From the NCBI GenBank assembly GCA_016936395.1, contig JAFGXY010000026.1, positions 1 through 64,000 of the forward strand: 64,000 nt of DNA, written 5' to 3'. Position numbers and translations under genes: made by a program. Each line of letters starts with the position of its first letter. Within the stretch, counting starts at the first letter, position 1. Positions 20,869 through 31,097 of this stretch are shown one piece after another. The notes under the pieces are model-generated. The model ran no database searches, had not been told where the DNA came from, and worked only from the letters and a program-made list of their open reading frames with translations. This stretch comes from Paracoccaceae bacterium. Its GTDB lineage: Bacteria > Pseudomonadota > Alphaproteobacteria > Rhodobacterales > Rhodobacteraceae.

Positions 20869-20903
20869 CCAGACGACGCGTGTAACTTACATGCGTCGTC
20901 TGG
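20869..20903. repeat. 35-bp near-perfect palindrome
   Basis: CCAGACGACGCGTGTAA-C-TTACATGCGTCGTCTGG (16/17 paired, 1-nt centre). Confidence 0.75.
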
Positions 20904-21045
20904 CGTCGGGGGCGCCAAAGCCTGTCAGCCGGCGTTGGCATGTCCCGCACACAGTCTTGTGAAAAATTCCGAGAAGGGTCACATTGGGTTCGTTGGAATA
21001 CACGCTACTCTGCGCCGGTATTTCCCACGAGCCGTCAGGATAGCT

Positions 21046-22773
21046 ATGATTGAAGCCTCAGACAGCCATGGTCGCGACGATTCGATACCGATCGACGACT
21101 GTCGGGCGCAAGTCGCGCGCATTATGCAAAGCCCGGATTTTGACGCGACCGCCCGCGAGCGGCGATTTCTTCAATATGTTGTGGATGAAACCCTTGAAGG
21201 GCGGGCCGCGCGCATCAAGGCGTATTCGGTTGCCACGGACGTGTTCGAAAGGGACTCGAATTTTGACCCTCAGAACGATCCCATCGTGCGTATCGAGGCG
21301 GGACGGCTGCGCCGGGCACTGGAAAGATATTACCTGACGTCGGGGGCATCGGATGCGCTTTTGATTACCATCTCCAAGGGAGGCTATGTTCCGATGTTCG
21401 TGCGGCGGGAGCCGCAACGAACGGAGATGCCGGTCGAGACGCCCACCCTTGCTGAACCCGCGCCGCCCACAGGTGTCGCGGCCCCGCCATCGCAGACCCT
21501 GTGGCGTCGTGCGGCCTTGGGTGTTGCCCTTGGCGTCCTGATTTGCGCTGCCGTGTTTGCCACGATCAGTGATCGTTTCGCCTGGCCAGCGCAGCCGTCG
21601 AAGCTGGATTTGCCACGGGTGCTTGTCACGAGGTTCGGGGATATTGGAACCAGCGACACGTCGCTTGCCATTGCGACCGGGCTGACCCAAGAGGTCATCG
21701 ACAAGCTCGCGCGCTTCAAGGACATCATTGTTGTTGAGGGAGAGGTCGCGGGTGCCACGCCTGCCCGCTATGAACTGCGCGGAAGTGTGTCGCTGTCGCC
21801 CGACGATTACGTTTTGCATGTCCGGTTGGTGAAGCGCAGCGATGGCGCCGTGCTCTGGGCTGAAAGATATCACGGCAAACTGTCTGTCGAGGGGCTTTGG
21901 CAGGCGCAAAGCGATATTGCCGATTCTGTAGCTGCGGCGATCGGGCAGACGGATGGTGTCTTGTTCACGTCGATCGCGGAAAGACAGACACGGGATGCGC
22001 CGGATGACTGGGCGGCCTACAGTTGCACCTTGTCGTTCCACGCTTTTCGCGCAACGCTGGACCGCACCAAGCTGTCCGACATTCAGTCCTGCCTGAAACG
22101 GACTGTGGCCACCTATCCGGACTATGCCACCGCTTGGGCATTGTTGTCGCTTGCCGAACTGGATGGCCTGCGCAGCCAGTTCCCTTGGGATGAGGCGGTG
22201 GCGCGGCGCGTGACCGAAGATGCCTTGCGAAACGCGCGTCGCGCCATCGCGCTTGACCCACGCAATTTGCGGGCGCTACAGGCCGAAGTGTTGGCACTGT
22301 TTTTTGATCGGCAGTTCGACCTGCTGAAAGTGGTCGGCGAACGCGCCTTGGCGTTGAGCCCCAACGATATCGACTTTCTGGGCGAATATGGCAGCCGACT
22401 GGCACTGTCAGGGGAATGGGAGGCAGGATGTGCCCTGATCGGGAAGGCGCGCGACCGCAGACCGGTTCCGACCGCCTACCAGGATACCGGCCTTGCCATG
22501 TGCGCCTATTTCGCCGGTGACATGACCGAGGGCATGGCCCGGATCGGGACGCCGTCGCTGCAAAGCCATCCACTTACGCTGCTGATCGCCCTGGTCATCT
22601 GCGCCGAAGCCGACAACCAGACATGCGTCACCCAAGTTCGTGCTTTGATTAGGCAAACCGCACCTGACCTTCTGACGAATGCCTACCCGGAGGTTGCTTT
22701 TCGGATGGGGCGGCAAGAGGATGTAGACAAGGTGATGAAGTCGCTGGAGAAAGCCGCCTTGAACGGCATCTAG
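21046..22773 (+). CDS. TPR protein with the N-terminal domain seen in adenylate-cyclase-like regulators; single TM
   Basis: RERRFLQYVVDETLEGRAARIKAYSVATDVFERDSNFDPQNDPIVRIEAGRLRRALERYYL; TM near residues 167-190; TPR-like C-terminus. Confidence 0.8.
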   Translation: MIEASDSHGRDDSIPIDDCRAQVARIMQSPDFDATARERRFLQYVVDETLEGRAARIKAYSVATDVFERDSNFDPQNDPIVRIEAGRLRRALERYYLTSGASDALLITISKGGYVPMFVRREPQRTEMPVETPTLAEPAPPTGVAAPPSQTLWRRAALGVALGVLICAAVFATISDRFAWPAQPSKLDLPRVLVTRFGDIGTSDTSLAIATGLTQEVIDKLARFKDIIVVEGEVAGATPARYELRGSVSLSPDDYVLHVRLVKRSDGAVLWAERYHGKLSVEGLWQAQSDIADSVAAAIGQTDGVLFTSIAERQTRDAPDDWAAYSCTLSFHAFRATLDRTKLSDIQSCLKRTVATYPDYATAWALLSLAELDGLRSQFPWDEAVARRVTEDALRNARRAIALDPRNLRALQAEVLALFFDRQFDLLKVVGERALALSPNDIDFLGEYGSRLALSGEWEAGCALIGKARDRRPVPTAYQDTGLAMCAYFAGDMTEGMARIGTPSLQSHPLTLLIALVICAEADNQTCVTQVRALIRQTAPDLLTNAYPEVAFRMGRQEDVDKVMKSLEKAALNGI

Positions 22774-22974
22774 GCAACAGTGTCACGCACAACGGCTGTC
22801 AGGATCGGCAACGATGGAGCCGTGATCAGCCGGGAGGGCGGCAGCACCGGAAGCCACGCTGCCGCGCGCTTGCGGGGTCATGAGCCGGTTCATGCCGACC
22901 CGCCATCGCCTGACGCATCGGTGAAACCGCAGGGCAACCCAGCATCGGATCGCCCTGCTGCGCCGCATTGAACG

Positions 22975-23301
22975 TCACTCGATGATGACGACGACGTATT
23001 GGCCCTGATAGGGTTGGTAATACACGCCCCCGCAATATTTTAGCGAGACGTTGTCAATGACCACCGTGGTGCATCCGGCAGGCAGCGTCGCCACATACAC
23101 CGTCGATCTGCGTATGACACGCCGTGTCGTGCGCCGCGCCACCCCGGCAACACTGACTGGCGTCGCCGGACGCCCGACCCGCGCCTCGGCCTGAGATGCC
23201 AGATTGCCTTTGACCCATTCCATCGGGTCCATCTCGGCCACCAAGCCGATCAGACCTGCCATCGCCCAAAGGATCGTCCGCGACCGCATAAGATTTCTCA
23301 T
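22975..23301 (-). CDS. Small exported protein, DUF6515-like
   Basis: TVYVATLPAGCTTVVIDNVSLKYCGGVYYQPYQGQYVVVIIE. Confidence 0.7.
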   Translation of the reverse strand: MRNLMRSRTILWAMAGLIGLVAEMDPMEWVKGNLASQAEARVGRPATPVSVAGVARRTTRRVIRRSTVYVATLPAGCTTVVIDNVSLKYCGGVYYQPYQGQYVVVIIE

Positions 23302-23306
23302 GGTCC

Positions 23307-24101
23307 TCACTCCTCTGCCAGAAGGTCGAATTCCGGAAGCTGATCCGGGGTGATCTGTTTTGCACCGGCAGGCGGCGCAAAGGTAAACGCATCGGCGGCC
23401 GTTTCGGTCAGCAGGGTGAAATCCGACAGCTGAACCGAAAACTGCGGGGCCGCGGTGACCCATTTGCTGGTGATCACATATTTGACCGGCACCGGCGCAT
23501 CGCCGCTGGCCACCCAAAGCTGCCAGTCGATGTCATCTGCGCGGTAGGACAGGTGATCGGCCAGAACGCCCCCGACCCATGCCTTGCCCATGTAATGCCC
23601 CGATTGCACATTCAGCATCAGGCCGTCATAGGCATTGGAATACAGCAGGTCGGCCCCCCCGGTCAGTTCTGTTCCCAGAACGGCGCGCGCCTCGTCCAAG
23701 GCCACGTCGATGCCACCCTCGGCCGGCACCGAGATATAGACACCTTCGCGCTCGCTGAAGATGGACACGGCCTTGCCGTCATAGACCAGCACGGTCTTGC
23801 CATTCGGACCCTGTCGTTCGACGTGCAGGCCCGTTTCGCGGTCAACGGTGATTTCGGATGTGCCGGTAAGCTGAATCTTGCGGCCATCCTGCAACAGCAT
23901 TTCGGTCGATGCATCTGCCGAAATGCTGAAGGCGCGCTGCCCGGCCAGATAGTCTGACATCGCACGAAGAACCGCATCTGCCTGCGCATCAATCTGCGCG
24001 TCCTGCGCCAAGGCCGGAAAGGCCAGCAAGGCCGAGACCACCGCGGGAAGGAACAGGCGCAGGCTCGATCGCTCCGGGGTGGCGGTGTTGATTTCAAGCA
24101 T
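23307..24101 (-). CDS. DUF2092-family periplasmic protein
   Basis: Signal peptide; ADAVLRAMSDYLAGQRAFSISADASTEMLLQDGRKIQLTGTSEITVDRETGLHVERQGPNG. Confidence 0.85.
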   Translation of the reverse strand: MLEINTATPERSSLRLFLPAVVSALLAFPALAQDAQIDAQADAVLRAMSDYLAGQRAFSISADASTEMLLQDGRKIQLTGTSEITVDRETGLHVERQGPNGKTVLVYDGKAVSIFSEREGVYISVPAEGGIDVALDEARAVLGTELTGGADLLYSNAYDGLMLNVQSGHYMGKAWVGGVLADHLSYRADDIDWQLWVASGDAPVPVKYVITSKWVTAAPQFSVQLSDFTLLTETAADAFTFAPPAGAKQITPDQLPEFDLLAEE

Positions 24102-24873
24102 GGCAATACCTCTGTTGGCTAGGGAAGTTGCGCCCATGCGGTGCATGGGGCTTGGCTTGTGTCGAGGCAGCTGCTGACAGTGCGGCAACGACCGGATGCC
24201 CTGCAACAGTGCAGGCTGTCCGCGCGACACCTGCGCGCATTGCCTTTGGGCCCTGGCTTGGCATGCCCCGGTGCAGCGGGGGGTGGATTTTGATGATATG
24301 CCATGCGCGGCCTTCAGGGATCCGAAGCAGTGGTGCCAGCCGTGACAGTGCGGGTCAGATCGTAACAGGGCAGCGGCGCTGGCGTGACCTTGCCCTGATT
24401 GTCATGGGGCATGGCCTGCTTGCCCTGAGTCAAGTTCTGGAGCCGGTTTTCGACGTAATTTACGCTTGGCAGCTTGTCAGACTTCGGCACCCGGCGTGAC
24501 GGTCGCGCCGCGGGATCGTGGGCAGATATGTCGGGTGATTTTCCATCTGGCGACGGACATGGCCTAAGGATCCCCGTCCGGTGGCAGGCTGACATGCCAA
24601 AAGGCGGGTGGGCTTGCCGTCTCTGGTCCGGGTTGGCCCGTGCGCTGCCTGTGGCGGATGCGCGGGTGCATCAGGCGGAACGACAGATGGCACAAGGCGC
24701 GGCGCACCTGCATCATGGTCTGTCAAATCAAAAATGCCGATCCGGTCCAGAATGCTGACACACCTTAAGGATTTGACCGTGGACGTCTTGGATGCCCTGC
24801 CCTTGCCGACCTTCGCCGGTGGCACCCGGTCGATTACCCTGATGCCCGACGTGGGCACGCCAAAGTGCGTTTC

Positions 24874-25098
24874 AGCAGATGACGACATTGTCGGCACAGG
24901 CGATCCCGATGATCCTTGCGGGCATCCGCGCCCGCTCTCAGGGCGCCGATGTGCAAACCTAGGCTCTGACCGTGTTCAACGTCACCAAAGAGGCCGTCAT
25001 TGCCCGTCTGGCAAAAAACGGGCAGGCAAAACCCTTCACGCCAATGGCCGTTTCACCCTCGGCATGCCGGGCCGAGGCGCTGATGCCGCTGAATTGAC
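24874..25098 (+). pseudogene. Possible degraded small CDS with in-frame TAG
   Basis: MTTLSAQAIPMILAGIRARSQGADVQT*ALTVFNVTKEAVIARLAKNGQAKPFTPMAVSPSAC read in one frame. Confidence 0.3.
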
Positions 25099-25178
25099 GC
25101 GCGGCCCCGCGGGTGCCATCCAACAGGCTGCGGGCGCGAAAGGCTCTGAACGTGCAGATACCCCGGGAGGGACGATAT

Positions 25179-26342
25179 ATGGCAAGCGCTGAGGGGGCTT
25201 TCGCGCGGTTCTCGTTGATTGGCGGACCCTTTCACGCCCTTTCAACCGTGATCGCGCCACGCCTTGATCACAGGGCGCGGGTAAGGGTTGGTGCCTGGGT
25301 CAGCATTGCGCTGTGGCTGATCCTTGCCGCGCTGGCAACGGCGGCGGGTCTGGCGGACCGGTTCTTTTCGCTGGAATTGTCGGCTGTGCATGTGCGGATG
25401 CTTGTGGCGGTGCCGCTGATCTTGTGGTGCACCGAGCTTTTCGACAGGGCGGTGCAGGATGCCTGCCTTGCGCTGGTCCAGCGCGGGATCGTGTCAGGGG
25501 GCGCGAAGGCGGCGCTTGACGCGCAGGCCTTCAGGCTGATCCGGTTCAACAACTCTTGGTGGCTTCACATGGGGTTGATGGCGGCCGTCGTTATCGGCAG
25601 CGTCCTCGCGCCGCCGTCTTTTCTGCCCGGCATGTCCAGTTCGGCCTCTAACCTGTCGCATATGCCGCCGACGATGGCCGGATACTGGTATTGAATTGTC
25701 TGTCTGCCCGCCTTTCGTTTTGTGATGGTGCGGTTCTTTTGCATCCTTGCTATTTGGGTCGTGCTTATCTGGCATCTGTCGCGCCATGATCTTGCCCTTC
25801 TGGGGCTGCATCCCGACCGCGCCGGGGGGCTGGGCCTGATCGAGGTCGCGCAGGCCCAGCTTGTTATGTTCGTTCTTGCGATCGGGGCGATCGATGCCGC
25901 AGCCCTTGCAGAGACTTTTCAGTTGGTCGCGCCGGATCATACGCAGGTCTATCTGCATGTCTTTCTGGTTGCGCTGGTTGGTGTCGTCGTGATTTGCGCG
26001 CCGCTTTTGTTGCTGGTGCCCATGCTTTATCGCTGCAGACGCCGTGCCATGGTCGAGTTCAGTGCCCTTGCGCACGAATATTCGCGGCAGTTTCAGCGGC
26101 GCTGGATCGAACCGGATCAGACCGAGGCCGGCAATCCGCTGGGGTCTGGTGATATCCAGTCGCCGGCCGATCTTGCATCCGCCTTTGAAAATCTTCAGAA
26201 GATGCGTGTCATGCCTGTGACGATGACGCTGGTCTGGGTCATCCTCGGCGCAGCGACCGTGCCGCACCTGCCGCTGCTGCTGCTGGAATATCCGATCAGC
26301 GACCTTATCACCAATCTGGTCGAAGTGATGATCGGTGCGTAA
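25179..26342 (+). pseudogene. Multi-TM membrane protein gene split by an in-frame TGA (25692-25694)
   Basis: ORFs 25179-25694 and 25722-26342 share a frame; ...PPTMAGYWY[TGA]IVCLPAFRFVMVRFFCILAIWVVLIWHLSRHDLALLGLHPDRAGGLGLI... reads as one protein. Confidence 0.8.
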
Positions 26343-26742
26343 GGGGGCCTGCCCGACCGCCCTTGCGCTGGTTGGTTATCCATCAGAACAGCCATTTTGT
26401 TCTGGTCATCTTGCACCTTGCTGGCGGCGGCCTTGAAAGACGCGGCGGCGAGGGTGGCGTGCCGTCGTTGCGCGGGGCAGACGGCAGTGCGGCGCCACTC
26501 AGAACCACCGAACAGATGTGGTTCGCGCTTGAACATAACGGCGCGGTTTCGCAAAAGATGATACCCAAGGCCAAAAGCATGGCAAGCTGTGCCGCTTGCC
26601 GCACCGGAGCCGAGCCTGGCAATCACGACGACGACTGACCCTGATGAAGGGTGCCGCTTGGGGCTGCGGCGGTTACTTGCGAACCGCAGCAGCTTTGCCA
26701 TCAAAGAGACTCTGCGACCGGGTCGCGAATTTGGAAGAAGCG

Positions 26743-28692
26743 ATGTTGAATATGAGTGAAGAGTCCGGGCGTCTTGCGCTGACAGGTCTGACGTTGCTGG
26801 CGATGCTTGTCGCGGGCGCCGTGCATTTCCTGATGCCGCCGGCCGTGCACTGGCAGTGGACAGAGGCAGGCGCCTTGCTTCTGGCTTTTGCTGCCGGGGG
26901 TGTGCCAGCCGCGGTCCGGGCGCTGACCACGTTGTGGCAAGAGCGCGAATTGGACATCGACTTGCTGATGGTCATTGCCGCACTGGCGGCTGCGGCTGTC
27001 GGGGCGGCGTTGGAGGGGGGTGTGTTGCTGATGCTGTTCAGCCTCTCGACCACTTTGGAGCAGCGCGCCATGGGCCGGGCACGCCGGGCCATCGAGGCCC
27101 TGATGGAATTGCGCCCTGACCGCACGCTGCGCCGCACCGCGACGGGGACCGAAGAGGTTGCCGTGGAAGACCTGATGCCCGGCGACATGGTGGTTCTACG
27201 CCCCGGTGCCCGGGTGCCGGTCGACGGGGTGGTGGTCGTTGGCGAAGGTTCGATCGACGAGTCCACCATCACGGGCGAATCTGTTCCCGTCCACAAGGCG
27301 CAAGGATCAAAGGTGTTCGAGGCGACGGTGAACCTGCATGGCGTGCTGGAGGTCGAGGTGCGCCGCCGGCTTTCCGAAAGCACCGTGGCGCGGATGATCC
27401 AGCTGGTGACAGAGGCGCAGGCCGCCCGCTCGCCGTCCGAGCGGTTCAGCGAATGGTTCGGCCAGCGTTACACGGTGGCCGTTCTGGTGGGTTCGATCCT
27501 TGCCTTTGCGGCTTTTCTCTGGCTGGGACGTGGCTGGCACGATGCCTTGTATCACGCAGCCACGCTGCTGGTGGCAGCCAGCCCCTGCGCCATCGTGATC
27601 TCGGTTCCCGCGGCCATTCTGTCCGCCCTGTCGGCGTCGGCACGTGGCGGTGTGCTGTTCAAGGGTGGCGCGGCCCTGGAGACGTTGGCCAAAGTGCGGA
27701 CCTTCGCGTTTGACAAGACCGGAACCTTGACCACCGGCAAGCAAGAGGTGGTCGAGATCATCTGCGACGGCGACAAGGATGACTTCCTGACCCGGATCGC
27801 CGGACTGGAGGCGCATTCGGAACATCCCATCGCCGACGCGATCCGCCGCACTGCCGAGGCGCGCGGTCTGACACCCTTTCCCGTGCGCGAGGCGAAAGCC
27901 GTCCCCGGTGAAGGCATGGTCGGCTTGGACGATCAGGGGATGCTTTGGGCCGGCAATGCCCGGCTTGCGGCGCGGATGGGCGCGCGCAGCAGGCCGGTTG
28001 AGCACCCCGAGGCGATCACGGCCTTGCATAAAGGGGCCGAGACGATGGTGCTGCTGGGACGCGGGGCAAAGCTGCTGGGCGCGCTGTTGGTTGCAGACAA
28101 GCCGCGCGCCAGTTCCCTTGAGGGGATCAAGGCGCTGCGGGCTTCTGGCATCGAACGGGTGGAAATGCTGACCGGCGACCGGCGCGCCGTGGCCGAGCGG
28201 ATCGGCGCGGCGCTTGGGATTGCATCCGACGAGATCCACGCAGATCTGCTGCCGGAAGACAAGGTGCGGCTGGTGGCGGACATGGCCACCAAGTCCAAGG
28301 TTGCGTTTGTGGGGGACGGGGTGAATGACGCGGCCGCCTTGGCGCGGGCAGACGTGGGCATTGCCATGGGAGCGGCGGGATCGGAGGTGGCGTTGCAGGC
28401 CGCCGATGTCGCGCTGTTGTCGGAAGACATTTCCCGCCTGGCTGCCGCCCATCTTCTGTCGCGTCGGACGGCGCGGATCATCCGGCAGAACCTGATCTTT
28501 GCGATGGGGGCCATGGCGACGCTGGTGATCGGCGGCCTGTTCTTCAACCTGCCGCTGCCATTGGCGGTGGTGGGCCACGAAGGCGGCACGGTGCTTGTCG
28601 TGCTGAACGGCCTTCGGCTGCTTGCCGACCCCATCCGCAACCGTTCGACTGCGGGGAATGGCCAGCGTAAAGGTGCAGGCGCGACGACATAA
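26743..28692 (+). CDS. Heavy-metal translocating P-type ATPase (P1B, SPC motif, HMA1/ZntA-like)
   Basis: ASPCAIVIS, DKTGTLT, SEHPIADAI, GDGVNDAAAL motifs; no N-terminal CxxC HMA domain. Confidence 0.95.
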   Translation: MLNMSEESGRLALTGLTLLAMLVAGAVHFLMPPAVHWQWTEAGALLLAFAAGGVPAAVRALTTLWQERELDIDLLMVIAALAAAAVGAALEGGVLLMLFSLSTTLEQRAMGRARRAIEALMELRPDRTLRRTATGTEEVAVEDLMPGDMVVLRPGARVPVDGVVVVGEGSIDESTITGESVPVHKAQGSKVFEATVNLHGVLEVEVRRRLSESTVARMIQLVTEAQAARSPSERFSEWFGQRYTVAVLVGSILAFAAFLWLGRGWHDALYHAATLLVAASPCAIVISVPAAILSALSASARGGVLFKGGAALETLAKVRTFAFDKTGTLTTGKQEVVEIICDGDKDDFLTRIAGLEAHSEHPIADAIRRTAEARGLTPFPVREAKAVPGEGMVGLDDQGMLWAGNARLAARMGARSRPVEHPEAITALHKGAETMVLLGRGAKLLGALLVADKPRASSLEGIKALRASGIERVEMLTGDRRAVAERIGAALGIASDEIHADLLPEDKVRLVADMATKSKVAFVGDGVNDAAALARADVGIAMGAAGSEVALQAADVALLSEDISRLAAAHLLSRRTARIIRQNLIFAMGAMATLVIGGLFFNLPLPLAVVGHEGGTVLVVLNGLRLLADPIRNRSTAGNGQRKGAGATT

Positions 28693-28778
28693 GCAGGATT
28701 TTCCCGGAAAATTCTACTGATGCAGCCCCTTACTTTCAGGGGAGATTACCATATCGACACGGCGCATTGCGCCAATGA

Positions 28779-29453
28779 CTACTTCCGCGGTTTCGCCTGC
28801 CAGGTTCCCAGCCACGCCTTGAACCGGGCCCAGTTGCCGACAGCGCGCTCACGCGCGGCATCGGCGCGGGCATCAACCGAATCCCAGACCTCACCCACAT
28901 CTTGCAACGCCGGGTCGATCGCGCGTTCCCGGAACTGTGCCCACATCCGCCACAGCAGCAGGAAGACCAACCCCATGAAGGCGAAGAAGAAGATATTGAA
29001 CCATGGGATGATGGTCACATCCGGCCCGGCAACCGGATAAATCGCAACGGCATTGGGGAAGATCGAGATCAACTCGTTGCGCCAGCCATAATGCGTCACC
29101 ACTGCCCATTTCGGCGCCTCGGCGGTGGATTTCAGGTCATCGGCCTCGGTCTGCAAGCTGGCGGTATCGAACTTGAAATAGGGTGGCCAACTCCAGGCCG
29201 TGTCCTCGTTGCGATAGACCATCGGCTTGCCGTTCGGGCGCACCGATTGCACGAATTGCACATCGCGGCTGGTTATGGTGGCAGACTGGTCATCGGGACG
29301 CGACCAGAAGATCCGCGTCCAATCCTGCAACTCTTGCCGTTCCTGATAGGTGCCGACGATGCGAACGATATCGTGCTGCGGCAACGTGTAGTGCAGGAAC
29401 GACCCGAAGATCAGAAACAGGGTGGCCAGGAAGGCCCATTTTATATATCGCAT
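28779..29453 (-). CDS. DUF1523-family protein with N-terminal and C-terminal TM
   Basis: MRYIKWAFLATLFLIFGSFLHYTLPQHDIVRIVGTYQERQELQDWTRIFW. Confidence 0.85.
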   Translation of the reverse strand: MRYIKWAFLATLFLIFGSFLHYTLPQHDIVRIVGTYQERQELQDWTRIFWSRPDDQSATITSRDVQFVQSVRPNGKPMVYRNEDTAWSWPPYFKFDTASLQTEADDLKSTAEAPKWAVVTHYGWRNELISIFPNAVAIYPVAGPDVTIIPWFNIFFFAFMGLVFLLLWRMWAQFRERAIDPALQDVGEVWDSVDARADAARERAVGNWARFKAWLGTWQAKPRK

Positions 29454-29460
29454 CACTGCC

Positions 29461-29739
29461 TCACGCGTAATTGACCAGATATAAGAGCGTCCCGATCGCA
29501 ATGAAAGGCAACACGATCACGCCCCATAGTAGTTTTCGTCGCAGGCTGCCTTCGTAGTCGGCCATGCCTTGCTCGATGAACGCAGTCCGGCCGTCATCTG
29601 TTGCATCGGCGGGCGGGTTGGCATCCCATTTTTTCTCCAGCGCTTCGCGGCGCAGCGACCGCGAATAGATCAGCAGCAGCCAATAGGCGACGCCGGCAAA
29701 CACCGCCCAGAATGCCATCAGCCGCAGAAAACCTATCAT
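29461..29739 (-). CDS. Small two-TM membrane protein
   Basis: MIGFLRLMAFWAVFAGVAYWLLLIYSRSLRREALEKKWDANPPADATDDGRTAFIEQGMADYEGSLRRKLLWGVIVLPFIAIGTLLYLVNYA; ATGA overlap upstream. Confidence 0.8.
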   Translation of the reverse strand: MIGFLRLMAFWAVFAGVAYWLLLIYSRSLRREALEKKWDANPPADATDDGRTAFIEQGMADYEGSLRRKLLWGVIVLPFIAIGTLLYLVNYA

Positions 29740-31097
29740 GTTCGCCCCCGTGACGCACGCCCCCAAGGACCAGCCACCGGCCCCAGATCACGGGCGGGCT
29801 TCGGCTCTGGCCTTTGGCGGTCGTCCATGCCGGGCTCTGGGCCGAACAGGGACTCACGCGCGCCTTGCTTGTCCACTGCATACTCCCGTTCGAGGAAATC
29901 CGCCACATATTGCCGCTTGCGATCGGACCAGCGGGCATATTGGGCATAAAACAGCTCTTTGTGGACGATATACATCTGGCGCACGTCCATCGGCGCCAGT
30001 TCCGACAGCAGCATGTTGACCAGATTGCGGTCTTTGTGCGCCCGCGCCCGCAGGGTGTAGAAATAGGCCGGGTGTTCGCTGCTGATGCGCGGCCAAGGTC
30101 CCCCGGCCTCGATCCAGCGCAACAGCGCCGCCAGTCCCTGAATCGCCAGCGGCAGGCTGGTGCCAAGCCGGTGTGCAATCTTGCGGAGTTCGGTGCGGCG
30201 GGCATCGCCGATCTCCAGCCCAAGGGTATCGGCGGCCTCGACCAGAATGAAATCCATCTTCTGCCGGATCACCGCCGCCGCATCCATGCCGCGCGCCTGC
30301 ACGATGGGTTCGGCAAGCTGGTTGCGTTCCAGCCATTCGGCAATCTGGTTGCGATGGCCAAGGTCGAACACGGGCGAGATCGGCAGCGCCCCAAGGCTTT
30401 CACGCGGCAGGGTCGAGATCACGACCGGAAAGCCCACATCGCGGAACACATACATGCCGCCGAAATGGCTGGTCCAGAAGTTCGGCTGTTCGAACGTCAT
30501 CTGCGGCAGGGTGATCGGCACCCGCGTCACATCGCCGGTTTTCTTGGCCAGCTTAATCATCTCGGCAATCAGCAGATCGTCGCGCCAGCCATCGGGTTCG
30601 GCCCGGAAACGGTCAATCAGCTTGGCCAGCTTGCCCGCATCGGCAACATGACCGCCGATTGTATCCGCCTCGACCGTGATGCGACGGATATCCAGCAGCT
30701 TGGCGGGGGTCGAGATTTCAAAAACCGAGTTCTGCAATTCCCCCGCCACCGCATCGCGCGCGGTCAGGGCAAACAGTTGCGCCTCGTTGGTTTCAATGAA
30801 CTGCCGGATGATCCCGCGTGAGGTGGAGAACTTGGCGTTCAGCAAGGGGGCGGTCTTTTGCGCCGTGGTCAGGAGGATGAACTGCCGGTTGGCGCCATTG
30901 GGGTTGAGGTAAAGGTCATCGCCCAGTTCGGCCCCTATCTCGGGGGAATAGCCGGAAATGTCGATGTGAAAGTCGGTGAGTTCGGTTTCACGGCCGCAGA
31001 GGTGTTTCATCGCCCGCTTGTAACGGTCGATCAGGGCCGGCGAGGTGACCTCGATCAGGTTGCCGAACATCAGGCCCTTGGCGATGAGGCGTTTCAT
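29736..31097 (-). CDS. DUF6638-like conserved protein of unknown function
   Basis: MKRLIAKGLMFGNLIEVTSPALIDRYKRAMKHLCGRETELTDFHIDISGYSPEIGAELGDDLYLNPNGANRQFILLT. Confidence 0.75.
   Translation of the reverse strand: MKRLIAKGLMFGNLIEVTSPALIDRYKRAMKHLCGRETELTDFHIDISGYSPEIGAELGDDLYLNPNGANRQFILLTTAQKTAPLLNAKFSTSRGIIRQFIETNEAQLFALTARDAVAGELQNSVFEISTPAKLLDIRRITVEADTIGGHVADAGKLAKLIDRFRAEPDGWRDDLLIAEMIKLAKKTGDVTRVPITLPQMTFEQPNFWTSHFGGMYVFRDVGFPVVISTLPRESLGALPISPVFDLGHRNQIAEWLERNQLAEPIVQARGMDAAAVIRQKMDFILVEAADTLGLEIGDARRTELRKIAHRLGTSLPLAIQGLAALLRWIEAGGPWPRISSEHPAYFYTLRARAHKDRNLVNMLLSELAPMDVRQMYIVHKELFYAQYARWSDRKRQYVADFLEREYAVDKQGARESLFGPEPGMDDRQRPEPKPARDLGPVAGPWGRASRGRT

Noticed and set aside
25692-25694. 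TGA considered as a selenocysteine codon
   Set aside because: No selenoprotein family match or obvious SECIS hairpin; the local context is a membrane segment where a nonsense mutation is simpler.
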